55,595 nucleotides of DNA, from contig CALVQR010000004.1 of the NCBI GenBank assembly GCA_944358265.1, forward strand, positions 1 to 55,595, read 5' to 3'. This stretch comes from an uncultured Bacilli bacterium. Lineage in GTDB: Bacteria; Bacillota_I; Bacilli_A; RF39; UBA660. Position 1 is the stretch's first letter. Every line of letters starts with the position of its first letter. Both the position numbers and the translations under genes were made by a program. The notes beneath the pieces are model-generated. The model was not told the DNA's origin and did no database searches. It worked only from the letters and a program-made list of their open reading frames with translations. Of the stretch, positions 1 through 9,091 are shown piece after piece.

Positions 1-1433
1 AAATATTTTTTAAATTCTTTTATTGAATTTATTTCTTTTATTTTTTCAGCATAAGTTTTATTTTCAGTATTTTGTTCTTTGTCTGTAATATTTTTCATTA
101 ACTCAATTTGTTCATCTATAGTTTTATTTTTTAGTACATCTTTAGTTATCGCCATTCTATATACATTATAATCGTAGTTACAGTCTTTTAATGTTCCCAT
201 TAACTTAACTTGTTCTTCTATACTTCTGTTTTCTAATACATCTCTATCTACTGCTATAAAATATGCATATTTATTATATTTACATTCTTTTAATGTTTCC
301 ATTAGCTTAATTTGTTCTTCTATACTTCTTTTTTCTAATACATCTTCATTTACTTCTATAAGATATGCATATTTATTATATTTACATTCTTTTAATGTTT
401 TCATTAACTCAATTTGTTCTTCTGCACTTCTATTTTCTAATACATCCCTATCCGTTGCTATTTTATATGCATATTCATGATATTCACATTCTTTTAATGT
501 TCCTATTAAATTAATTTGCTCTTCTATACTTCTTTTTTCTAATACATTTCTATTTATTGCTATTTTATATGCATCTCCATGATATTCACATTCTTTTAAT
601 GATTCCATTAACTTAATTTGTTCATCTATACTTCTTTTTTCTAATACATCTTCATTTACTGCTATTTTATATGCATTTATATTATAACCACATTCTTTTA
701 ATGCTTCCATTAACTTTATTTGCTCGTCTATACTTCTTTTTCCTAATACATATCTATTTACTGCTGTTTTATATGCATATTCATTATATTTACATTTTTT
801 TAATGTTTTCATTAACTTAATTTGCTCTTCTATACTTCTTTTTTCTAGTACATCTTTATTTACTGCTATTTTATATGCACTTTCATTATATTTGTATTCT
901 TTTAATGTTTCAATTAATTTAATTTGTTCTTTTATACTTCTGTTTTCTAATACATTTTTATTTACTGCTATTTTATATGCACTTTCATTATATTTGTATT
1001 CTTTTAATGTTTTCATTAACTTAATTTGTTCTTCTATACTTCTTTTTTCTAATACATCTTCATCTACTGCTATTTTATATGCATTTATATTATAACCACA
1101 TTCTTTTAATGCTTCCATTAACTTTATTTGCTCTTCTATACTTCTTTTTTCTAATACAATAGGATCTATTGCTATTTTATATGCATATTCATTATATTTA
1201 CATTTTTTTAATGTTTTCATTAACTTAATTTGCTCTTCTATACTTCTTTTTTCTAGTACATCTTTATTTACTATTATTTTGTAAACATTTTCATTATATT
1301 TACATTCTTTTAAAATATTCATTATTGAGTCTATATCTTCTTTTGAATATGAATCTAATGTTATTATTAATTTTTTTAATAAATCTATGTCTTTACTATT
1401 ATTTGCTAATACATTCATTACATCTATTTGCAT
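1..1433 (-). CDS. 34-residue tandem-repeat protein A, 3' end cut by window
   Basis: No known family recognised. The frame is open from ATG at 1433 (SD GAGGTGA, six bases upstream of the start) to the window edge. After an N-cap of about 58 residues beginning MQIDVMNVLANN come eleven complete 34-residue repeats and a twelfth, degenerate one. Each unit starts VLEKRSIEEQIKLM, followed by a variable LKECxYNEYAYKIA half, which suggests a pair of helices and hence an alpha-solenoid. The last visible residues (IKEINSIKEFKKYF) match the start of the C-cap seen in the two neighbouring paralogues, so only some 30 codons should be missing. No signal peptide or membrane segment is visible. The next gene upstream (B) ends inside this gene's SD, so the two are probably translationally coupled. 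Function unknown; a protein-binding scaffold is an inference from the architecture. Confidence 0.85.
   Translation of the reverse strand, partial: MQIDVMNVLANNSKDIDLLKKLIITLDSYSKEDIDSIMNILKECKYNENVYKIIVNKDVLEKRSIEEQIKLMKTLKKCKYNEYAYKIAIDPIVLEKRSIEEQIKLMEALKECGYNINAYKIAVDEDVLEKRSIEEQIKLMKTLKEYKYNESAYKIAVNKNVLENRSIKEQIKLIETLKEYKYNESAYKIAVNKDVLEKRSIEEQIKLMKTLKKCKYNEYAYKTAVNRYVLGKRSIDEQIKLMEALKECGYNINAYKIAVNEDVLEKRSIDEQIKLMESLKECEYHGDAYKIAINRNVLEKRSIEEQINLIGTLKECEYHEYAYKIATDRDVLENRSAEEQIELMKTLKECKYNKYAYLIEVNEDVLEKRSIEEQIKLMETLKECKYNKYAYFIAVDRDVLENRSIEEQVKLMGTLKDCNYDYNVYRMAITKDVLKNKTIDEQIELMKNITDKEQNTENKTYAEKIKEINSIKEFKKY
138..1259 (-). repeat. eleven complete 102-nt coding repeats in gene A
   Basis: Unit boundaries fall exactly every 102 nt (first codon of each unit at 1259, 1157, 1055 and so on down to 239). 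Units 1–2 (1056–1259) and units 5–6 (648–851) are almost identical, and units 3 and 4 resemble each other. This points to higher-order block duplication. The period is a multiple of three and every unit is open in one frame, so this is protein repeat coding, not CRISPR. Confidence 0.9.
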
Positions 1434-1438
1434 TCTAC

Positions 1439-2701
1439 TCACCTCTTGTCTTTTTTATTGCTTGGCTTATAAGACAAATCTTTTTTATATAAATCTATAT
1501 CTGCATCTGTTCCATATTTTTTTTCTAGTTCTTTTAAATATTGTTTTAATTTTGTTAATGTTTGAATATTTTTAATAACAGAAATATAAGTATCTAATTG
1601 AATATTTTTCTCATCTTGTTCTTTTTCTACTTTATTATTCATTATGTCTATCTGTTGTCTTCGAGACTTTTTCATCAACTCAATTTGCTCTTCTATACCT
1701 TTTCTTAGTTCATAAGAATTTACTGCTATAAAATATGCACACAAATTATGTTTACATTCTTGTAATGTTTCTATTAACTTAATTTGTTCTTTTGCACTTC
1801 TTTTTTCTAATACATCACTATCTACTGCTATAAGATATGCATAGTCATTATGATCACATTCTTTTAATAGTTCCATTAACTTAATTTGCTCGTCTATACT
1901 TCTTTTTTCTAATACATTTCTATCTATTGCTATTTTATATGCATATTCATGATATTTACATTCTTTTAATGTTTCTATTAACTTAATTTGTTCATTTATA
2001 CTTCTTTTTTCTAATACATTTCTATCTATTGCTATTTTATATGTATAGTAATTATAATCATAATCTTTTAATGTTTCTATTAACTTAATTTGTTCTTTTG
2101 CACTTCTTTTTTCTAATACATCGTTATTTACTGCTATTTCATATACATAGTAATTATAATCATAATCTTTTAGTGTTTTCATTAATTCAATTTGTTCTTT
2201 TGCATTTCTTTTTTCTAATACATCTCTATCTACTGCTATAAGATATGCATCTTCTTGATATTTACAGTCTTTTAATGTTTCTATTAACTTAATTTGTTCA
2301 TCTATACTTCTTTTTCCTAATACATCGTTATTTACTGCTATTTCATATACATATTCATTATATTCACTTTCTTTTAATATTTCCATTAAATTAATTTGTT
2401 CATCTATACTTCTTTTTCCTAATACATCGTTATTTATTGCTATTTCATATACATATTCATTATATTCACTTTCTTTTAATATTTCCATTAAATTAATTTG
2501 CTCTTCTATACTTCTTTTTTCTAGTACATCTTTATTTACTATCAATTTGCAAATATTTTCATTATAATTACAGTCTTTTAAAACGTTCATTAATGATTCT
2601 ATATCTTCTTTTGAATATGAATTTAATATATCTAGAAGTTTTTTTAATAATTCTATATTTTTAATATTATTTGCAAGTACATTCATTACATCTATTTTCA
2701 C
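1439..2701 (-). CDS. 34-residue tandem-repeat protein B
   Basis: Paralogue of gene A, about 420 residues. The start chosen is the GTG at 2701, giving MKIDVMNVLANN: it sits six bases after AGGTG, exactly the geometry of gene A. A longer reading from GTG 2710 would begin inside that SD. N-cap (residues 1–58), eight exact 34-residue repeats, then a more diverged stretch rich in E, K and Q, and a C-cap (LKQYLKELEKKYG, ADIDLY, LSYK, ending NKKDKR) shared with gene C. No transmembrane segment or catalytic motif is visible. Variation within units is concentrated around positions 19–27 and 30–34, while the VLEKRS..EQI.LM half is nearly constant. Its stop TGA lies within the SD of gene A. Function unknown. 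Confidence 0.88.
   Translation of the reverse strand: MKIDVMNVLANNIKNIELLKKLLDILNSYSKEDIESLMNVLKDCNYNENICKLIVNKDVLEKRSIEEQINLMEILKESEYNEYVYEIAINNDVLGKRSIDEQINLMEILKESEYNEYVYEIAVNNDVLGKRSIDEQIKLIETLKDCKYQEDAYLIAVDRDVLEKRNAKEQIELMKTLKDYDYNYYVYEIAVNNDVLEKRSAKEQIKLIETLKDYDYNYYTYKIAIDRNVLEKRSINEQIKLIETLKECKYHEYAYKIAIDRNVLEKRSIDEQIKLMELLKECDHNDYAYLIAVDSDVLEKRSAKEQIKLIETLQECKHNLCAYFIAVNSYELRKGIEEQIELMKKSRRQQIDIMNNKVEKEQDEKNIQLDTYISVIKNIQTLTKLKQYLKELEKKYGTDADIDLYKKDLSYKPSNKKDKR
1712..2527 (-). repeat. eight 102-nt coding repeats in gene B
   Basis: Eight contiguous 102-nt units with first codons at 2527, 2425, 2323, 2221, 2119, 2017, 1915 and 1813. Units 1 and 2 are nearly identical at the DNA level, indicating recent duplication. 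The consensus is the same as in gene A. Confidence 0.88.
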
Positions 2702-2758
2702 TATATTCACCTCTTGTTTTTATTATATTTATTAAATACAAAAAAAGCAAGAAAATTT

Positions 2759-3625
2759 TTATTTCTTGTCTTTTTTTTTGTTTGCTTTATAATTAAGAAC
2801 TTTGGTATCTAACTTTATATCTGCTTTTGACCCATGATTTTCTTCAAGTTTATCAAAATACTTTTGTAATTCTGTTATTGAATTAATTTTATTTATATTA
2901 TTAATATGAGTACTTTTTTCATTAGCTTGTTCTTTTTTTAATGAATCTATTAATATTAATTGTTCGCTGAAAGTTTTTGTTTCTAATATTTCAGCGTCAA
3001 TTTCTGTTTCAGAAACTTCTTTACTATAGTTATTTTCTTTTAATTTTTGCATTAATATAACTTGCTCATCTACTGTTCTATTTTCCAGCATATATTCATC
3101 TACTACTATTTGATATGCACAATAATTACAATCACAATTCTTAAATGCATGTATTAATCTTATTATATCATCTAAGCTTCTTTTCTCTCTAACTTTTGAA
3201 TTAAATATTATTTTATATACATATTCATTATAATTGCATTCATCCAATATTTCCATAAATTTTATTTTATAATAAGCAAACTTATTACTACCAGACTTAT
3301 TTGATAATTTAATTAACTTTATTTTTTCATCTAATGACATATTATCAAACATTTGTGCATCCATTATTATTTGATATTCATATTTATTATAGTTATATTT
3401 TTTAAATTCTTTTATTAATTCTATCTTATCATTTAAATTTATTGTATCATCATAACATTCAGCAAATATTCTACATACATCCTCATTAAAATTACATTCT
3501 TTTAATATATTAATTATTAAATTTAAATCATCATTACTATATAATTCTGATATTTTAATTAAATTTTTTAACAGTTCTATGTCTTTAATATTATGAGACA
3601 ATAATTTCATTAATTCTATTTTCAT
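2759..3625 (-). CDS. 34-residue repeat protein C (diverged paralogue)
   Basis: First gene of the three-gene unit, 288 residues, ATG at 3625 after a GGGGG SD and a good sigma-A promoter. The N-cap (MKIELMKLLSHNIKDIELL) aligns with those of A and B. The central part has about four or five eroded units, for example REKRSLDDIIRLIHAFKN and ENRTVDEQVILMQKLKEN. The C-terminus (LQKYFDKLEENHGSKADI, then LNYKANKKKDKK) is the same cap as in gene B. It looks like the older, non-expanded member. Gene B follows after about 57 nt with its own SD, so an operon C-B-A is likely. Function unknown; no membrane or signal sequence. Confidence 0.85.
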   Translation of the reverse strand: MKIELMKLLSHNIKDIELLKNLIKISELYSNDDLNLIINILKECNFNEDVCRIFAECYDDTINLNDKIELIKEFKKYNYNKYEYQIIMDAQMFDNMSLDEKIKLIKLSNKSGSNKFAYYKIKFMEILDECNYNEYVYKIIFNSKVREKRSLDDIIRLIHAFKNCDCNYCAYQIVVDEYMLENRTVDEQVILMQKLKENNYSKEVSETEIDAEILETKTFSEQLILIDSLKKEQANEKSTHINNINKINSITELQKYFDKLEENHGSKADIKLDTKVLNYKANKKKDKK

Positions 3626-3658
3626 ACAACCCCCACTTTTCTTTAAATATCGAGCAAT

Positions 3659-3687
3659 ATACTATCATAATTTATTTTTTTTGTCAA
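3659..3687 (-). promoter_or_regulatory. sigma-A promoter of the repeat-protein operon
   Basis: TTGACA (3687–3682), a 17-nt spacer, TAGTAT (3664–3659) on the minus strand. It lies 34 nt upstream of gene C's start, with only an SD in between. Confidence 0.75.
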
Positions 3688-3789
3688 AATTATTTCGAAA
3701 TGTTAATTTAAATTTGAAATAAAGTATATATGCAATAAAAAAAGACATAAGAATAATTTATAATAGTTATTTACAGAAAGCATAAATTT

Positions 3790-5556
3790 CTAATTATTTT
3801 CTTTTAAATATTCTCTTAAAGTTATAATTACATTTTTTGGTAATATTTCTTCTAATTCTTCATCTTTTGCTAACTTTATACCATTTAATGATTTAAATCT
3901 TTTTAACAAATTTCTTCTTCTTTTTTCTCCTATACCAGGTATATTATCTAAAACAGAAGATAGTGATCCTTTACTTCTAATATCTTTATGATAATTAATA
4001 GTAAATCTATGTACTTCTTCACTTATTTTTTCTAAATAATGAAACAAATCGCTATTTTTTTCTATCTGTATTTCTATTGTTCCATCTACTAAAGCACATA
4101 TTCTATGTTTATCATTTTTTTTCATGCCATATACTGGTATATCTAAGCATAAATTATCTAATACTTCTTTTGCAGCATTTATTTGAATTAATCCACCATC
4201 AACAAGAATTAAATCAGGTTTAACTAAATTATCATTTATAACTCTAGAATATCTTCTTTCTATTACTTCTTGCATTAAATGGTAATCATCTTTTGCATTT
4301 CCTACTATTTTATATTTTCTATAATCTTTTTTACTCATTTTTCCATCTACAAATACGACCATACCACTTACTGTATAATCGCCAAACAAATGTGAATTAT
4401 CAAATGATTCTATTCTATGAATATTAATATTAAGAAGTTTTGATAGCTCTTCGTTAGCGCGAACACTTCTATTTAAATCATTATTTATTAAATCAAATTT
4501 CTCATGAAGACTTACTTTAGCATTTTCATATGCCATATCTACTAATTTTTTCTTAAGCCCACGTGATATACTTAATACTTTAATATTTAATATATCTGAT
4601 AACATTTGTGTATCTATTTTATCATTTACTAATATTTCTTTGGGTTTATCAGTATTTTCTTCATAAAAAGATATAATAAAATTATTAAATAAATCAACTT
4701 CATCTTCATTAAGTTCATATATATAACTATTTCTAGATGTTAGATTCCCTCCTCTTAAATGAAGTACTTGCAGTGAAATAAACCCTTTATATACATAATA
4801 GTTAAATATATCTCTATTTACATTATCAGTTAAATCTATTTTTTGTTTTTCTAATACTTTATCTATATAGTCTAGTAATTCTTTTAGTTCTTTTGCTTTT
4901 TCAAAATTCAATTTATTAGATGCTTCAATCATATCTTTTTTTAATTTTTTGATTATATCATCATAGTTTCCATTTAAAAAAGATGTAATTTCTTTAACCA
5001 TTTCATCCATTGTTTCTTCATCTATTTTTTTTGTACAATAACCTAAACATTCTCCAATATGATAATATAAACATGGTTTATCTTGAAATGTCTTACATTT
5101 TCTAAGTGGATATATTCTGTTTAACATATTAACAATATTTTTAGCGGCATATGCACTTGGATATGGGCCAAATAATTTAGTATTTTTACCTTTTTTAGAA
5201 TTTTTTTTAGGCCTTATTACTTCAAGTTTTGGATATTTATCATAACTAAGTGATATATATGGATATGATTTATCATCTCTAAAAATAATATTATATTTTG
5301 GATCATATTTTTTTATTAAATTTATTTCTAAAAGAAATGCTTCTTTTTCTGATTCAGTTACTATATATTCAAAATCTACTATATTTGAAACAAGTGCTTT
5401 TGTTTTACCTGTTTTTTCTCCTCTAAAATAACTAGTTACTCTATTTTTAAGTATTTTAGCTTTACCTACATAAATTATAGTACCAGTTTTATCTTTCATT
5501 AAATAACAACCTGGTTTTTTAGGTAAAAGAGCAAGTTTTTGTTTTATTAAATCCAT
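3790..5556 (-). CDS. uvrC: UvrABC system protein C
   Basis: Excinuclease subunit that makes both incisions around a lesion in nucleotide excision repair, together with UvrB. The 588 residues show the expected order: a GIY-YIG nuclease at about 12–50 (GCYLM, IIYVGKAK); four cysteines at 154, 162, 170 and 174, which in this family can bind an Fe-S cluster; a UVR (UvrB-binding) helix pair near 200–235; a C-terminal RNase H-like nuclease (FDNSHLFGDYTVSG, ILVDGG); and a helix-hairpin-helix (NIPGIGEKRRR) near the end. ATG start after AGAGGTGAT. It stands alone here, without uvrA or uvrB, and no convincing terminator follows before the repeat-protein operon. Confidence 0.97.
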   Translation of the reverse strand: MDLIKQKLALLPKKPGCYLMKDKTGTIIYVGKAKILKNRVTSYFRGEKTGKTKALVSNIVDFEYIVTESEKEAFLLEINLIKKYDPKYNIIFRDDKSYPYISLSYDKYPKLEVIRPKKNSKKGKNTKLFGPYPSAYAAKNIVNMLNRIYPLRKCKTFQDKPCLYYHIGECLGYCTKKIDEETMDEMVKEITSFLNGNYDDIIKKLKKDMIEASNKLNFEKAKELKELLDYIDKVLEKQKIDLTDNVNRDIFNYYVYKGFISLQVLHLRGGNLTSRNSYIYELNEDEVDLFNNFIISFYEENTDKPKEILVNDKIDTQMLSDILNIKVLSISRGLKKKLVDMAYENAKVSLHEKFDLINNDLNRSVRANEELSKLLNINIHRIESFDNSHLFGDYTVSGMVVFVDGKMSKKDYRKYKIVGNAKDDYHLMQEVIERRYSRVINDNLVKPDLILVDGGLIQINAAKEVLDNLCLDIPVYGMKKNDKHRICALVDGTIEIQIEKNSDLFHYLEKISEEVHRFTINYHKDIRSKGSLSSVLDNIPGIGEKRRRNLLKRFKSLNGIKLAKDEELEEILPKNVIITLREYLKENN

Positions 5557-5642
5557 AATATCACCTCTAGTTATATATTATTTTATCACATTTTTCTCTC
5601 AATATAAATTATTTTATAGTATAATTATTTTAGGTGAGGTTT

Positions 5643-6029
5643 ATGTATATAATTGATAAAAATATAGAAAATGAAATAATTATTAAAAAATCCAGATTTA
5701 TTACTAAATTATACTATATAGATAATATAGATGAAGTTGATAATATTATAAATAATTTAAAAAAAGAATATAAAAAATGTACTCATATTTGTTATGCCTA
5801 TATAATTAATGGGAAAGAAAAAGCAGTAGATGATGGTGAACCTTCAGGCACTGCAGGTAGACCAATACTTAATGTTATACAAAAGAAAAGTGTTACTAAT
5901 ATTTTAGCAGTAGTTATTAGATATTTTGGAGGCATTAAGCTTGGTGCAGGTGGCCTTGTTAGAGCATACACTTCTAGCACTTCTGATGCATTTAAATTAG
6001 TAAATTTAATAGAAAAAACACAAAATTAA
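5643..6029 (+). CDS. YigZ/IMPACT-type UPF0029 protein, N-terminal domain only
   Basis: About 128 residues matching the N-terminal UPF0029 domain of YigZ/IMPACT proteins: KKSRFI near the start, THICYAY, DDGEPSGTAG and VIRYFGGIKLGAGGLVRAY are the family hallmarks. Usual members have about 200 residues with a second, ferredoxin-like DUF1949 domain. Here the frame stops just after that point, and its TAA lies in the loop of the terminator, so the domain is absent. ATG 5643 is chosen because the GTG at 5634 belongs to the SD (TTAGGTGAGG). The biochemical role of bacterial members is unsettled. It is divergent from uvrC and convergent with dnaJ. Confidence 0.9.
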   Translation: MYIIDKNIENEIIIKKSRFITKLYYIDNIDEVDNIINNLKKEYKKCTHICYAYIINGKEKAVDDGEPSGTAGRPILNVIQKKSVTNILAVVIRYFGGIKLGAGGLVRAYTSSTSDAFKLVNLIEKTQN

Positions 6030-6046
6030 TTATTTTGTGTTTTTTA
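6014..6046. terminator. bidirectional terminator between the yigZ-like gene and dnaJ
   Basis: Perfect 13-bp stem (6014–6026 with 6032–6044), five-base loop, T-runs on both sides. It can end the yigZ-like gene (+) and the dnaJ operon (-). Confidence 0.85.
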
Positions 6047-6096
6047 TAGTATAGATTTTCTTCTTGTTTACATACTTAAAGAATTTATATATCACT

Positions 6097-7239
6097 TTAT
6101 TTTTTAAAAAATTTTTTAAATCTATTTATAAAATCACTGTTATCATCTAAATTAGTTTTAGAAAGTTCGTTAAATAATTCTCTTTGTTTTCTATCTAATT
6201 TAGTTGGTATTACTACTTTAATAACTATATATAAATCACCAACTCTACTTGAGTTAACATAAGGAACGCCTTTTCCTTTTAATCTATGTTTATCTCCATT
6301 TTGAGTACCTTCTGGAATATTTAACACTACGCTTTCTCTCATAAGTGGAACATCTTTCCTACATCCAAGAGTTGCTTCTACAACATTTATAGGAAGTTCC
6401 ATATATATATCATTACCCTCTCTTTTAAATACTTGATGTTCTTCTACATAAAATTCTACATAAACATCTCCATTAGGGCCACCATTAATTCCTGCTTCCC
6501 CTTTTTCTTTTATTCTAATTTGTTGTCCTGTATCTACACCTGCAGGAACAGTAACTGATAAAGTTTTTCTTTTTTTTATTTTTCCTTTACCTTTACATTC
6601 CATACATACTTCTTTGTATACTTTTCCCTTACCTTTACATTCAGGACAAGTTGTCTTTGATACAAAAGATCCAAACATAGTTCTTTGCTCTTCTGTTACT
6701 GTTCCACTACCATGACATCTAGAACATGTCTCTTCTTTATGACCACCTTTACCATTACATTCATCACATTTTTCATAAACGTCCAATGTAATATCTTTAT
6801 TACATCCATATACTGCTTCCATAAACGATAATCTTATTTGATAAAGTGTATCTTTACCTTTTTGAGCTCTATTTGAAGTTCTTCTGGAAGATGAGCCTCC
6901 AAAATTAAAACCTCCTCCAAAAACACCAGATAAAATATCTGATAAATCTATATCATCAAATCCAAAATTAGAGAATCCACCACTAAATCCCCCAAATCCA
7001 CTTGTATCACCATTTTGATCAAATGCAGCATGACCATATTTATCATATGTTTGTCTTTTATTTGGATCAGATAATACCTCATATGCTTCTTGTACTTCTT
7101 TAAATTTTTCTGGTGCATCTTTATCTTTATTTAAATCTGGATGATATTTTTTTGCTAAACGTCTAAATGCACTTTTTATTTCTTTTTCATCTGCAGTTTT
7201 AGAAACACCTAAAACTTCATAATAATCTCTTTTTGCCAT
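6097..7239 (-). CDS. dnaJ: Chaperone protein DnaJ
   Basis: Hsp40 co-chaperone that stimulates DnaK ATPase and delivers unfolded clients. 380 residues. J domain at 1–70 with the HPD tripeptide at 33–35; Gly/Phe-rich linker about 75–120; four CxxCxGxG zinc-binding repeats ([32 protein letters not shown]); then the C-terminal substrate-binding beta domains. This is a full-length type I DnaJ. ATG at 7239 starts 13 nt after the pepF stop. Last gene of the hrcA operon, ended by the bidirectional hairpin. Confidence 0.98.
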   Translation of the reverse strand: MAKRDYYEVLGVSKTADEKEIKSAFRRLAKKYHPDLNKDKDAPEKFKEVQEAYEVLSDPNKRQTYDKYGHAAFDQNGDTSGFGGFSGGFSNFGFDDIDLSDILSGVFGGGFNFGGSSSRRTSNRAQKGKDTLYQIRLSFMEAVYGCNKDITLDVYEKCDECNGKGGHKEETCSRCHGSGTVTEEQRTMFGSFVSKTTCPECKGKGKVYKEVCMECKGKGKIKKRKTLSVTVPAGVDTGQQIRIKEKGEAGINGGPNGDVYVEFYVEEHQVFKREGNDIYMELPINVVEATLGCRKDVPLMRESVVLNIPEGTQNGDKHRLKGKGVPYVNSSRVGDLYIVIKVVIPTKLDRKQRELFNELSKTNLDDNSDFINRFKKFFKK

Positions 7240-7252
7240 TTACTTCACCATC

Positions 7253-9061
7253 CTATTTTTTGGTATCATATAGTATATTAAATTCATCAATCAAATTATC
7301 AAAATAATTAACTGCTTCATTAAATACATCTTCTTTTGATAAATCTATATCAATCATTTTTAGTTCATCTTGTGGCATCATCGAACCACCTAATTTTAAA
7401 AATTTTAAATATTTATTTAAATACTCTTTATCTCCATTTAAAATTCTTTTTGATATATAACAAGCACAAGAAATACCTATTGAATATTTATAATAATAAA
7501 ATGAAGAATAAAAATGTGGTATTTTGCTCCATCCATATTTAATATATTCATTTGATTTTACTATATTTCCATACGAATTTTTAATTATTTTTTCATATAT
7601 ATTATTAAATTCTTCTTCTGTTAAAGTTTCTCCATTATATACCTTTTGATGAACTGTTTTTTCAAATAATGAACCTACTAATAATGTATCAAAGAAGTTA
7701 CTAGAAAATATGTCTAATATATTATTTATTGCAGATAATTTTTCATTTTTATCATCTGAATTATTAATTATATAATTAGAAAATAATAATTCATTTGTTA
7801 ATGATGCAACTTCTGCGACAAATATTCTATATATTACTTGATGTGAAACATTATTTTTTAAGCTAAAATATGAATGTACTGCATGACCTAATTCATGACA
7901 TATTGAAGATACACTATTTAAATCATCATTATAATTTGCAAGTATTAAAGGATTACCTTTAAAAGAAAACGTTTCATAGTATCCACTTCTTTTCCCTTTA
8001 TTTGGATAAAAATCAATCCAATTTTCATCAAATGCTTTTTTTATTATAGTAATGTATTCTTCACCTAATACATCTAACGCTTTTATAAGAAGTTCTCTTG
8101 CTTTTTCTGGTTTATATTCTTTATTACTTTCTTCTATTAAAGGCACTGCTAAATCATATGTTTCCAAATCTTTTAATTTTAATTTATCTTTAATAGTACT
8201 ATAATATTTATATAATTTATCTTTATTTTTTTCTGCAACATTTAATAAATTATCATATATTTTCTCAGTTACACCATCTGGATATAAATACATATCTAAT
8301 GAACTTTTATATCCTCTCTTTTTAGCAATAATAGAATCTGATTTTATATTACCTTCATAATCTATTGCAAATAAACCTACATATTTTTGTATTTCTTTAT
8401 TTCTAGTAAAATATGCATCTTTTCTAACTCTTCTATCTTTTGATCTAATATATTTAGAATAATTACCATTAGTAAGAGTTACTTTATTACCAAATTCATC
8501 AAGTATAGTACCATATTCAATTATTGAATATAATGTTAAATCGAAATTGTTTTCAAATTTAGATTGTAAATCTGAAATATTTGATAATAATTCTTCCTCT
8601 GATTCATTAAGTGTATATTTTTGATATCTATATATGCACTTTAAATCAAATTCATATTCTTTTAACTTATCATTTTCTTCTATATATTTTTCTATAATAC
8701 TATAATCTGTTTTTAATAATTCTGGCATTATAAAACTAGTTTTAGAATCATACATAAAATTTATATTATTTATTTCATTATATCTTTTTTGATTTTCGGT
8801 ATTTGATATATCTTCATCTCTTTTACAACTTGCATACAAATATAAATTTGATAATATTATTTCCATTTGATTTTGTAAGTTTAAAAATTCATATAATACT
8901 TCAGACGAAGTTGTAATTTTACCTTTAAAATCTTCTGTTTCTTTTATTAATTCAATAAATTTTTCTTTATCGTTATTAAATTCTTCTTCATTTCTATATA
9001 AACTATTTAAATTCCATTTATATTTATCATCAATTTCACTTCTAGTAAGTTCTTTATTCAT
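7253..9061 (-). CDS. pepF: Oligoendopeptidase F (M3B metallopeptidase)
   Basis: Cytosolic zinc peptidase that degrades oligopeptides. 602 residues, the normal length. The zinc site HELGHAVHS lies at about residue 388, with a downstream Glu in the EVASLTNE segment, as in M3 peptidases. ATG at 9061 follows AAGGAAAT. The gene sits between dnaK and dnaJ, 13 nt from dnaJ, so it is probably heat-shock co-transcribed. A hairpin after dnaK (9092–9115) may reduce read-through. A peptidase inside the dnaK-dnaJ pair is not the usual Firmicute order. Confidence 0.96.
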   Translation of the reverse strand: MNKELTRSEIDDKYKWNLNSLYRNEEEFNNDKEKFIELIKETEDFKGKITTSSEVLYEFLNLQNQMEIILSNLYLYASCKRDEDISNTENQKRYNEINNINFMYDSKTSFIMPELLKTDYSIIEKYIEENDKLKEYEFDLKCIYRYQKYTLNESEEELLSNISDLQSKFENNFDLTLYSIIEYGTILDEFGNKVTLTNGNYSKYIRSKDRRVRKDAYFTRNKEIQKYVGLFAIDYEGNIKSDSIIAKKRGYKSSLDMYLYPDGVTEKIYDNLLNVAEKNKDKLYKYYSTIKDKLKLKDLETYDLAVPLIEESNKEYKPEKARELLIKALDVLGEEYITIIKKAFDENWIDFYPNKGKRSGYYETFSFKGNPLILANYNDDLNSVSSICHELGHAVHSYFSLKNNVSHQVIYRIFVAEVASLTNELLFSNYIINNSDDKNEKLSAINNILDIFSSNFFDTLLVGSLFEKTVHQKVYNGETLTEEEFNNIYEKIIKNSYGNIVKSNEYIKYGWSKIPHFYSSFYYYKYSIGISCACYISKRILNGDKEYLNKYLKFLKLGGSMMPQDELKMIDIDLSKEDVFNEAVNYFDNLIDEFNILYDTKK

Positions 9062-9091
9062 TTATATTTCCTTTCAAATAATACGAATAGA

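Noticed and set aside
892-1575. Plus-strand ORFs with Leu/Phe/Ser-rich products
   Set aside because: They lie antisense to the repeat genes and mirror their periodicity, with no SD; they are shadows of minus-strand coding.
1-2600. CRISPR-like regular repeats
   Set aside because: The spacing is exactly 102 nt with no unique spacers, the units diverge like coding repeats, and all stay open in one minus-strand frame.
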